From Bacteroidia bacterium (GTDB taxonomy: Bacteria > Bacteroidota > Bacteroidia > Bacteroidales > UBA12481): a stretch of DNA of 7,279 bases. Of the stretch, positions 1 to 5,490 are shown in pieces. Every line of letters starts with the position of its first letter. The stretch's first letter is position 1. The stretch spans positions 1 to 7,279 of the forward strand of contig JAPLDV010000531.1 of NCBI GenBank assembly GCA_026391235.1. Reading direction: 5' to 3'. The notes below the pieces were generated by a model. The model did not search any database and had not been told where the DNA came from. It was given only the letters and a program-made list of their open reading frames with translations. Made by a program: the position numbers and the translations under genes.

Positions 1-54
1 AAACACCTCGGCTTTGCCGACAGTCAGAACGACTATTATAATTACGGGTTCTGA
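1..54 (+). CDS. C-terminal end of an unidentified upstream gene (partial)
   Basis: Frame 1 is open from the first base and stops with TGA at 52-54. It gives the 17-residue tail KHLGFADSQNDYYNYGF. The aromatic-rich composition and final Phe look like a real protein end, and a final Phe is common in outer-membrane beta-barrel proteins, but this is too short to identify. Frame 2 is also open over this stretch, to a TGA at 101-103, so the choice of frame rests mainly on composition and on the stop lying upstream of the dnaK promoter. Confidence 0.35.
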   Translation, partial: KHLGFADSQNDYYNYGF

Positions 55-65
55 AGTCCGTTCTG
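25..65. promoter_or_regulatory. Inverted repeat and TGTC half-sites upstream of dnaK
   Basis: CAGAACG at 25-31 pairs with CGTTCTG at 59-65. With one bulged C at 58, ACT at 32-34 also pairs with AGT at 55-57, leaving a loop of about 20 bases. The repeat straddles the stop codon of the upstream partial gene. TGTC occurs at 64-67 and again at 72-75, and the inverse GACA lies at 19-22. There is no T-tract, so this is a poor terminator. By position it could be an activator site for the promoter at 89-103, but that is inference. Confidence 0.3.
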
Positions 66-88
66 TCGTTTTGTCACACATACCTGAT

Positions 89-103
89 TGGCACAATGCT
101 TGA
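89..103 (+). promoter_or_regulatory. Sigma-54-like -24/-12 promoter of dnaK
   Basis: TGGCAC at 89-94 is followed by five bases and TTGA at 100-103. The RpoN consensus is TGGCAC-N5-TTGC, so every consensus position matches except the last base, which is A instead of C. Transcription would begin near base 115, giving a leader of about 26 bases before the ATG at 141. I find no TAnnTTTG -7 box and no CIRCE element (the HrcA operator TTAGCACTC-N9-GAGTGCTAA) between 1 and 140. RpoN dependence is inferred from the motif alone. Such promoters need an AAA+ activator, which is not in this window. Confidence 0.55.
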
Positions 104-140
104 ATAGTTAGCATAACTAATAATTGATATCCCGCAAACC

Positions 141-2087
141 ATGGGCAAAATAATAGGTATAGATCTCGGAACCACTAATTCGTGTGTTTCCGTTATGGAA
201 GGGAATGAACCCGTAGTTATTCCCAACAGTGAAGGAAAAAGAACCACTCCTTCTGTCGTAGGTTTCATTGAAAATGGTGAGCGTAAAGTTGGCGATCCTG
301 CTAAACGGCAAGCTATTACCAATCCAACGAAAACTGTTTCCTCGATTAAGCGATTTATGGGGGAGCGTTATAGCAATCTCGATAAAGAGATTCGCCGGGT
401 TCCTTTTCATGTACACCAAGGTGAAAATGATACCCCGCGGGTAGTTATCGACGATCGCAAGTATTCACCGCAGGAGATTTCAGCGATGGTGCTTCAGAAG
501 ATGAAAAAGACTGCAGAAGACTATCTGGGTCAGGAAGTTACCGATGCCGTTATTACAGTTCCGGCCTACTTCAACGACTCGCAGCGCCAGGCCACCAAGG
601 AAGCCGGTGAAATCGCCGGTCTCAAGGTGCGCCGGATCATCAATGAACCAACCGCAGCCGCCCTGGCTTATGGATTGGATAAAAAAGGCAAGGATATGAC
701 AGTCGCTGTTTTCGACCTTGGCGGCGGTACTTTTGATATATCCATACTTGATTTGGGTGATGGCGTTTTCGAAGTAAAATCGACCAATGGCGATACCCAT
801 CTCGGTGGTGATGATTTCGACCAGATGGTAATCGACTGGCTTGCAGGAGATTTCTTGCGCGAAGAAGGTCTGGATCTCCGTAAAGATCCTATGGCCCTCC
901 AGAGATTGAAAGAGGCTGCAGAAAAAGCAAAAATCGAACTTTCAAGTTCAACTTCAACGGAGATCAACCTTCCGTATATCATGCCCGTGAACGGGATTCC
1001 GAAACATCTGGTTAAAACCCTTACCCGTGCAAAATTTGAACAACTGTGCGATAAGCTGATTCAATCGACCATCGAACCTTGCCGTAAAGCCGTTAAAGAC
1101 GCAGGAATAACTACCGCCAAAATTGATGAGGTAATTCTCGTTGGCGGATCAACCAGGATACCGGCCATTCAGAAAATTGTAGAAGATTTCTTCGGAAAAA
1201 CCCCGTCAAAAGGAGTAAACCCTGATGAGGTTGTTGCCGTTGGTGCAGCCATCCAGGGCGGTGTACTGAGCGGTGAAGTTCATGATGTTCTGCTGCTCGA
1301 CGTAACTCCGCTTTCATTGGGGATCGAAACCCTTGGCAGCGTGTTCACAAAACTGATCGAGTCGAATACAACCATCCCTACCAAAAAGACCGAAACATTT
1401 ACCACTGCCGCTGACAGTCAGCCTTCGGTGGAGATCCATATATTACAGGGTGAAAGAACGATGGCAGCACAAAACCGCACCATCGGGCGATTCCATCTCG
1501 ACGGGCTACCTCCGGCACCCCGCGGAATTCCTCAGATCGAAGTTACTTTTGATATCGATGCAAACGGCATCCTCCATGTTTCGGCAAAAGATAAAGGAAC
1601 CGGACGCGAACAGAAAATCCGTATCGAAGCTTCATCAGGATTAACAGATGCCGAGATCAAACGGATGAGGGACGAAGCTCAGCAATTTGCCGATGAGGAT
1701 AAAAAGCAGCGCGAGAGGGTTGATAAGCTCAACCATGCCGACACCCTGATCTTCCAGACCGAAAAACAGCTGAAGGAATTTGGCGATAAACTGCCGGCCG
1801 ACAAAAAGCCTCAGATTGAAGATGCACTGGCTAAACTTAAAGAAGCTCACAAGGTACAGGATATCGATGGTATTGATAAAGCTACTGCCGAACTCAACAG
1901 GGTCACAAGGTACAGGATATCGATGGTATTGATAAAGCTACTGCCGAACTCAACAGGGTGTTCCAGGCTGCCTCCGAAGAGATGTATCGCCAGAGCCAGC
2001 AGTCAGGCCCGCAACCGGGTGCAGGCCAGCAGGATCCGGGAATGGGATCAGATCCGGGAGCCGGCAGGAAAAAAGATTCTGAAGTAA
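141..2087 (+). CDS. dnaK: Molecular chaperone DnaK (Hsp70), C-terminus frameshifted by a 56-bp duplication
   Basis: DnaK is the cytoplasmic ATP-dependent Hsp70 chaperone that works with DnaJ and GrpE. The ATPase domain shows [11 protein letters not shown] near residues 4-14, [16 protein letters not shown] at 141-156, [11 protein letters not shown] at 191-201 and VGGSTRIP at 334-341. The interdomain linker VLLLDV is at 383-388. The substrate-binding beta domain runs to about 500 and includes [15 protein letters not shown] at 471-485, followed by the helical lid. The family sequence continues to V588. After that a perfect 56-bp tandem duplication shifts the frame, and residues 589-648 form an unrelated, strongly basic tail (15 Lys/Arg, 3 Asp/Glu). 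Removing one copy gives 639 residues ending in DVDFEEVK, a normal DnaK length and end. As it stands the protein would lack the end of the lid and the acidic tail. The start at 141 fits the [10 protein letters not shown] beginning typical of the family. No dnaJ or grpE lies in the window. The family call is certain. Whether the altered end is biological or an assembly error is open. Confidence 0.95.
   Translation: MGKIIGIDLGTTNSCVSVMEGNEPVVIPNSEGKRTTPSVVGFIENGERKVGDPAKRQAITNPTKTVSSIKRFMGERYSNLDKEIRRVPFHVHQGENDTPRVVIDDRKYSPQEISAMVLQKMKKTAEDYLGQEVTDAVITVPAYFNDSQRQATKEAGEIAGLKVRRIINEPTAAALAYGLDKKGKDMTVAVFDLGGGTFDISILDLGDGVFEVKSTNGDTHLGGDDFDQMVIDWLAGDFLREEGLDLRKDPMALQRLKEAAEKAKIELSSSTSTEINLPYIMPVNGIPKHLVKTLTRAKFEQLCDKLIQSTIEPCRKAVKDAGITTAKIDEVILVGGSTRIPAIQKIVEDFFGKTPSKGVNPDEVVAVGAAIQGGVLSGEVHDVLLLDVTPLSLGIETLGSVFTKLIESNTTIPTKKTETFTTAADSQPSVEIHILQGERTMAAQNRTIGRFHLDGLPPAPRGIPQIEVTFDIDANGILHVSAKDKGTGREQKIRIEASSGLTDAEIKRMRDEAQQFADEDKKQRERVDKLNHADTLIFQTEKQLKEFGDKLPADKKPQIEDALAKLKEAHKVQDIDGIDKATAELNRVTRYRISMVLIKLLPNSTGCSRLPPKRCIARASSQARNRVQASRIREWDQIREPAGKKILK
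1847..1959 (+). repeat. Perfect 56-bp tandem duplication inside dnaK
   Basis: Bases 1847-1902 are repeated exactly at 1903-1958, and T1903/T1959 extend the match to 57 bases at a period of 56. The match breaks on both sides: C1846 against G1902, and C1904 against G1960. Because 56 is not a multiple of 3, everything downstream is read in another frame. The two copies do not differ at any base, which implies a recent event or an artefact of joining contigs that share about 57 bases. Confidence 0.97.
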
Positions 2088-2116
2088 CAGATGTTGACTT
2101 TGAAGAAGTGAAATAA
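1904..2116 (+). other. Original dnaK 3' end, now out of frame with the start
   Basis: Read from 1904, the second copy of the duplication continues as [19 protein letters not shown] and then [17 protein letters not shown] Gly/Pro/Gln-rich stretch follows, and it ends [12 protein letters not shown] with TAA at 2114-2116. This is the expected end of the DnaK lid plus the flexible tail and conserved acidic terminus. It lies two bases out of phase with the ATG at 141. It has no stop or visible damage, so the shift is recent or not real. It ends only 16 bases before the peroxiredoxin ATG. Confidence 0.9.
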
Positions 2117-2132
2117 TAAACATACATTGAAA

Positions 2133-2765
2133 ATGGAAACACTAATAGGTAAAAAAGCCCCTGAGTTCAGTGCAAAAGCAGTGATCAACGGCAATGATTT
2201 TGCAGATAATTTTTCTCTCAGCCAGTATCTTGGCAATAAGGATGTGATCTTCTTTTTCTATCCTCTTGATTTTACATTTGTTTGCCCAACAGAACTAATT
2301 GCATTTCAGGATAAACTGACCGAATTTGAAAAACGGGGCGTAGCCGTGGTTGCCTGCTCAGTGGATTCAAAATACTCACACTGGGCCTGGTTGAACACCG
2401 AGCTGAAGAACGGCGGTATAAAAGGCGTGACATACCCGATAGTAGCGGATCTGACGAAAACCATTGCTTACAATTATGGTGTACTGGCAGGCGATTACGA
2501 TTATGATGAAAATGGCAACCTGACTTTCACCGGAGCTGCCCAGGCGTATCGCGGATTGTTCCTGATCGATAAGAACGGCGTTGTCCGACACAGCGTGGTC
2601 AATGACTTCCCTTTGGGCCGCAGTGTGGATGAAGCCCTGCGAATGGTTGATGCCCTGCATCATTTTGAGGAATTTGGAGAAGTTTGCCCGGCAAACTGGC
2701 ACCAGGGTGATAAGGCTATGAAAGAAACCGCTGAAAGCGTAGCCGCATATCTTGGTTCTAAATAA
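2133..2765 (+). CDS. Typical 2-Cys peroxiredoxin (AhpC/TSA family)
   Basis: This is a cytosolic thiol peroxidase of 210 residues that reduces hydrogen peroxide and organic hydroperoxides. The peroxidatic Cys51 sits in DFTFVCPTEL and the resolving Cys185 in GEVCPANW. An Arg in YRGLFLID (about residue 140) matches the conserved active-site Arg of the family. Two cysteines in these contexts mark the typical 2-Cys class, which forms intersubunit disulfides recycled by thioredoxin or AhpF. A segment near residues 120-138 (GDYDYDENGNLTF) is longer than in many AhpC proteins. An NGGIKG sequence sits where sulfinylation-sensitive enzymes carry GGLG, and there is no clear C-terminal YF motif. I chose the ATG at 2133. 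An in-frame TTG at 2127 would add only two residues. No promoter or terminator is visible between dnaK and this gene, so co-transcription is likely. No OxyR-like site was recognised. Confidence 0.93.
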   Translation: METLIGKKAPEFSAKAVINGNDFADNFSLSQYLGNKDVIFFFYPLDFTFVCPTELIAFQDKLTEFEKRGVAVVACSVDSKYSHWAWLNTELKNGGIKGVTYPIVADLTKTIAYNYGVLAGDYDYDENGNLTFTGAAQAYRGLFLIDKNGVVRHSVVNDFPLGRSVDEALRMVDALHHFEEFGEVCPANWHQGDKAMKETAESVAAYLGSK

Positions 2766-2790
2766 AAGATTTTTCTTAAAGGTAATAATC

Positions 2791-2833
2791 TGCAAAGGGT
2801 TGCGTTCAAAAGAGCGCAACCCTTTGTATTTTT
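2791..2833 (+). terminator. Rho-independent terminator after the peroxiredoxin gene
   Basis: AAAGGGTTGCG at 2794-2804 pairs perfectly with CGCAACCCTTT at 2815-2825. The stem extends outward to 2791/2828 with one G-U pair, giving about 14 bp with a 10-base loop (2805-2814). A short T-run, TATTTTT, follows at 2827-2833. Its position 25 bases after the stop codon fits termination of the peroxiredoxin transcript. Confidence 0.85.
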
Positions 2834-2834
2834 G
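2827..2834 (+). promoter_or_regulatory. Bacteroidota -7 box upstream of the MORN-repeat gene
   Basis: TATTTTTG matches the Bacteroidota housekeeping -7 consensus TAnnTTTG. It lies 16 bases before the ATG at 2851, so the transcript would have a very short leader. No well-spaced -33 TTTG is present; the nearest, GTTG at 2799-2802, is about 24 bases upstream. The box shares bases with the end of the terminator. Confidence 0.5.
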
Positions 2835-2850
2835 TGCGGAAACAAATACC

Positions 2851-3645
2851 ATGTGGAAATTAATAATCATACCGATTCTGGGATTCAGCCTGCAAGCCGT
2901 CGGGCAGCACGACACCCTTAACCGCACTGATAACCAGGGAAGGAAAACAGGACACTGGATTTCCAATGATCCTGCAGGGGCGAAAGTTTATGAAGGTTTT
3001 TTTCGTGAAGGGCGGCCGGTTGGCCGGTTTCTGCGGTTTCATGCCAACGGAAATACCCGTGCGGAGATGAATTATCTTCCCGATGGTATCCGGGTGGAAA
3101 CCAAACTATTTGATCCTGAAGGCAGGTTGAGAGCCGAAGGCACCTATCTGAGCCAGCGGAAAGATGGCCAATGGTCATTCTATTCAGAGAAGAAAAACCC
3201 GGTTTACCGGATTCATTACATTGATGGCAAGGTGAATGGTGAAGCCTTGCGGTATGATGCCAATGGTGCTCTCATTGAACAAACCCAATGGATCCGAAAC
3301 TCGCTCAATGGCTTACAAATCATCTTTTATCCTGACAATAAACCCCAGGCAAAAATAAATTATCGCCAGGGAGTCATCGATGGCCCTTACGAATTGCTTT
3401 TCCCGGATGGAAGGACCGAAGTTCTGGGCACCTATTCTTCCGGGTTAAAAATGGGTAAATGGGTTTATTATCAGACGGATGGACAACCGGATTATATTCT
3501 GAACTATGAAAAGGGAGTTCTTCTGAATCCGGAAATTCTGGATGCCCGGCAGCGGGAATCCTTCGACCGGTATGAAAAGAACCGTCGCTTGCTCAAAGAC
3601 CCACAGGATTTTCTGAATAATCCCGAAGAATTGATGATCAGATGA
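2851..3645 (+). CDS. Exported MORN-repeat (YwqK-like) protein
   Basis: This 264-residue protein has an N-terminal signal sequence (MWKLIIIPILGFSLQAVG, cleavage probably near residue 18-19, no lipobox Cys), so it is likely periplasmic or surface-exposed. The body consists of degenerate MORN_2-type repeats with the pattern of an aromatic residue, a short turn with Gly, then G-x-W/Y. Examples lie near residues 30-37 (GRKTGHW), 48-61 (EGFFREGRPVGRFL), 97-110 (GTYLSQRKDGQWSF), 122-133, 171-182 and 193-206 (GTYSSGLKMGKWVY). The last 35 residues are charged and free of repeats. Databases often call such proteins 'toxin-antitoxin system YwqK family antitoxin', but no toxin gene is adjacent and I do not assign that role. 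The ATG at 2851 is chosen because the signal peptide begins there. The reading frame also extends up to a TTG at 2752, but that would translate the terminator hairpin. The exact function is unknown. Confidence 0.85.
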   Translation: MWKLIIIPILGFSLQAVGQHDTLNRTDNQGRKTGHWISNDPAGAKVYEGFFREGRPVGRFLRFHANGNTRAEMNYLPDGIRVETKLFDPEGRLRAEGTYLSQRKDGQWSFYSEKKNPVYRIHYIDGKVNGEALRYDANGALIEQTQWIRNSLNGLQIIFYPDNKPQAKINYRQGVIDGPYELLFPDGRTEVLGTYSSGLKMGKWVYYQTDGQPDYILNYEKGVLLNPEILDARQRESFDRYEKNRRLLKDPQDFLNNPEELMIR

Positions 3646-3684
3646 TTACATTATGCAACGAATAGTTAAAATTCAATCAGTTGC

Positions 3685-3738
3685 TTGCCGTGGCTTTTCC
3701 TTTGCGGCTCTCTGCGAAGCATCCGCGTCATCCGCGTT
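3685..3738. repeat. GC-rich intergenic repeat-like element with a 9-bp tandem repeat
   Basis: CATCCGCGT occurs twice in tandem at 3720-3728 and 3729-3737. It follows CTTTGCGGCTCTCTGCG-type sequence at about 3700-3715. On the opposite strand this reads as GCAGAGAGCCGCAAAGG preceded by ACGCGGATGACGCGGATG. Simple repeats of this style (CGCAAAG and CGCGGAT words) recur between genes in many bacterial genomes, especially Bacteroidota; that comparison is from memory. The segment has no coding signs and lies just upstream of a promoter box. Confidence 0.5.
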
Positions 3739-3746
3739 CCATTTTG

Positions 3747-3754
3747 TATATTTG
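3747..3754 (+). promoter_or_regulatory. Bacteroidota -7 box upstream of the S8 peptidase gene
   Basis: TATATTTG, followed by C, matches TAnnTTTG. It lies 47 bases before the ATG at 3802, giving a leader of about 40 bases. No TTTG -33 element is seen at the usual distance, because the repeat-like sequence fills that position. A-rich sequence without a Shine-Dalgarno motif precedes the start codon, as is usual in this phylum. Confidence 0.5.
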
Positions 3755-3801
3755 CAAAGCGGCTTTATGTAAATATTCAGAGATTAGCAAAAAGATAGCC
3801 C

Positions 3802-5472
3802 ATGAAAAAAACAGGAATGGTGATTGTGATGCTGCTGCTGGCTTTTCAGGCCAGGCCTCAAACAGCTCCCGGCAAATACTGGGTTCAGTTCACCGATAAG
3901 GCAAATACCCCCTATTCAATCAGTCAGCCGAAGGATTTCTTATCTGATCGTGCCATCGAGAGACGAGCGCGATATAAAGTCTCCATACATGAACAGGATC
4001 TCCCGATTGATCCAGCTTATCCGGATTCGCTCAGGAAATTAGGAGTAACGGTTTTGAACCGGTCGAAATGGTTTAATGCCGTAACAATTTATACCACAGA
4101 TACCACCGTTCTGTCAAGGATCCGGCAGCTAAGCTTTGTCAGGCAACTGAAATGTGTCAGGACTACAAAATCTTCAAGGTCGGTTAATGACAAATTTTCA
4201 TCCGAATTTCTTTCCGCTTCAAATATTATCGGTCAAACTGATACAACTATTTTACAGTATGGCCAGGCCACTCGCCAGGTGGGCATGTTAAACGGTCACA
4301 TACTTCATAACCAGGGGTTCCAGGGACAGGGGATGGTTATAGCGGTACTTGATGCCGGATTCAGCAATGTCAATTCAAATCATGCTTTTGATACCCTATG
4401 GATGCGGAACCAGGTGCTGGGAAACTGGGATTTCGTAAATAACCGGCCTGTTGCTTTCGACGGACATCCGCATGGTGCACAGGTTTTGTCAATCATGGGT
4501 GGAAATCTTCCGGCTCAGCTGGTAGGATCAGCACCAAAAGCATCTTATTATCTGCTTATTACGGAAGATGCTGCGCGCGAATACCTGGTTGAAGAAGACA
4601 ATTGGGTGTCTGGTGCCGAATTTGCTGACAGTGTTGGGGCCGATCTGATCAATTCATCTCTGGGGTATTCCATTTTCGATGATCCTTCAATGAACCATAC
4701 TTATGCTGATATGAATGGGAAAACAGCCCGCATCACCATCGCTGCCGATATTGCCTGCACCAAAGGGATTCTTGTGGTTTCCAGCGCAGCAAATGAGGGA
4801 GCCAAAGCCTGGCATTACATTACAGCACCGGCAGATGCCGATAGCATCCTCACGGTTGGTGCGGTGGATTCGCTTGGCAAATATGCCTACTTCAGCTCCA
4901 CCGGCCCGACTTTTGACGGGAGGGTTAAACCGAATATTGCCGGACAGGGGCTATATACCGCACTGGTAAATACTGACGGCAATGTGATCCGTGGCAGCGG
5001 AACATCATTCAGTTCTCCGCTGATTTGCGGGCTCACAGCCTGCCTGTGGCAGGCCAACCGGTCACGCAGTCCGATGGAAATCATCAAAGCCATTCAGGAG
5101 AGTGCTTCGCAGGCCAATTCACCAGATTCCCTGCTCGGATTTGGAATTCCCGACTATGGAAAGGCTTTGTTCCTGATCCAGGGAATGGACCCCATACATC
5201 TTGATAAAGAATCACTTTTCCGGGTTTACCCCAATCCGTTTACGGCTAATCTGACAGTTGATTTCTACTCCCATGACAGGCAGGAAATTATTATTGAGTT
5301 GGTAAGTGCAACAGGCGAATTGATGTATAAAAGAATAGCCGAAGTAGGCTATACTTCGATTAACAGATTAGATATCTATGAATTCCAACACATCGCCCCC
5401 GGGATCTATTTTCTCAGGATCATTACCAAAACAGCACAACATCAGCATCAGGTTGTTAAGGTTCGGGAATAA
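3802..5472 (+). CDS. Secreted subtilisin-like (S8) serine peptidase with T9SS type A sorting domain
   Basis: This 556-residue exported peptidase begins with a signal peptide (Lys-Lys, then a hydrophobic stretch to about residue 15, with cleavage near 20). Residues about 25-120 (KYWVQFTDK..., LSDRAIERR) resemble the N-terminal propeptide region of Bacteroidota S8 peptidases. The catalytic Asp184 lies in AVLDAGF, His224 in HPHGAQVLSIMGG, and Ser402 in GSGTSFSSP. Asn331 in SSAANEG is the oxyanion-hole residue. All key residues are present. The usual HGT after the catalytic His reads HGA here, a mild departure. The end (about 472-556) is a type A sorting domain with VYPNP at 475-479 and GIYFLRI at 534-540, so the product should cross the outer membrane through T9SS and have this domain removed. 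T9SS genes are not in the window. Substrates cannot be told from sequence. It ends 18 bases before xseA with no terminator seen, so co-transcription with xseA is possible. Confidence 0.93.
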   Translation: MKKTGMVIVMLLLAFQARPQTAPGKYWVQFTDKANTPYSISQPKDFLSDRAIERRARYKVSIHEQDLPIDPAYPDSLRKLGVTVLNRSKWFNAVTIYTTDTTVLSRIRQLSFVRQLKCVRTTKSSRSVNDKFSSEFLSASNIIGQTDTTILQYGQATRQVGMLNGHILHNQGFQGQGMVIAVLDAGFSNVNSNHAFDTLWMRNQVLGNWDFVNNRPVAFDGHPHGAQVLSIMGGNLPAQLVGSAPKASYYLLITEDAAREYLVEEDNWVSGAEFADSVGADLINSSLGYSIFDDPSMNHTYADMNGKTARITIAADIACTKGILVVSSAANEGAKAWHYITAPADADSILTVGAVDSLGKYAYFSSTGPTFDGRVKPNIAGQGLYTALVNTDGNVIRGSGTSFSSPLICGLTACLWQANRSRSPMEIIKAIQESASQANSPDSLLGFGIPDYGKALFLIQGMDPIHLDKESLFRVYPNPFTANLTVDFYSHDRQEIIIELVSATGELMYKRIAEVGYTSINRLDIYEFQHIAPGIYFLRIITKTAQHQHQVVKVRE

Positions 5473-5490
5473 TGTCAAAAAATATTTCGG

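Noticed and set aside
1847..1959. Insertion sequence target-site duplication
   Set aside because: The two copies are immediately adjacent with nothing between them, and 56 bp is far too long for a target-site duplication.
2752..2850. An earlier TTG start for the MORN-repeat protein
   Set aside because: It would overlap the peroxiredoxin end and translate the terminator hairpin. The ATG at 2851 begins a clean signal peptide.
2376..2966. A long open frame on the minus strand (196 codons)
   Set aside because: It runs antisense through the peroxiredoxin gene and across the terminator into the MORN gene. The product has no recognisable motifs and looks like a shadow of the real genes.
2851..3645. 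A toxin-antitoxin module, as the YwqK family name suggests
   Set aside because: There is no adjacent small toxin gene, and the protein carries a signal peptide. The name is a database label rather than evidence of function.
3655..3684. Possible terminator after the MORN gene (GCAAC at 3655-3659 with GTTGC at 3680-3684)
   Set aside because: The stem is only five base pairs with a loop of about 20 bases and no T-run.
3681..3899. A small forward open frame across the intergenic gap into the peptidase gene
   Set aside because: It is built from the repeat-like sequence and then an out-of-frame reading of the peptidase start, with no protein-like features.
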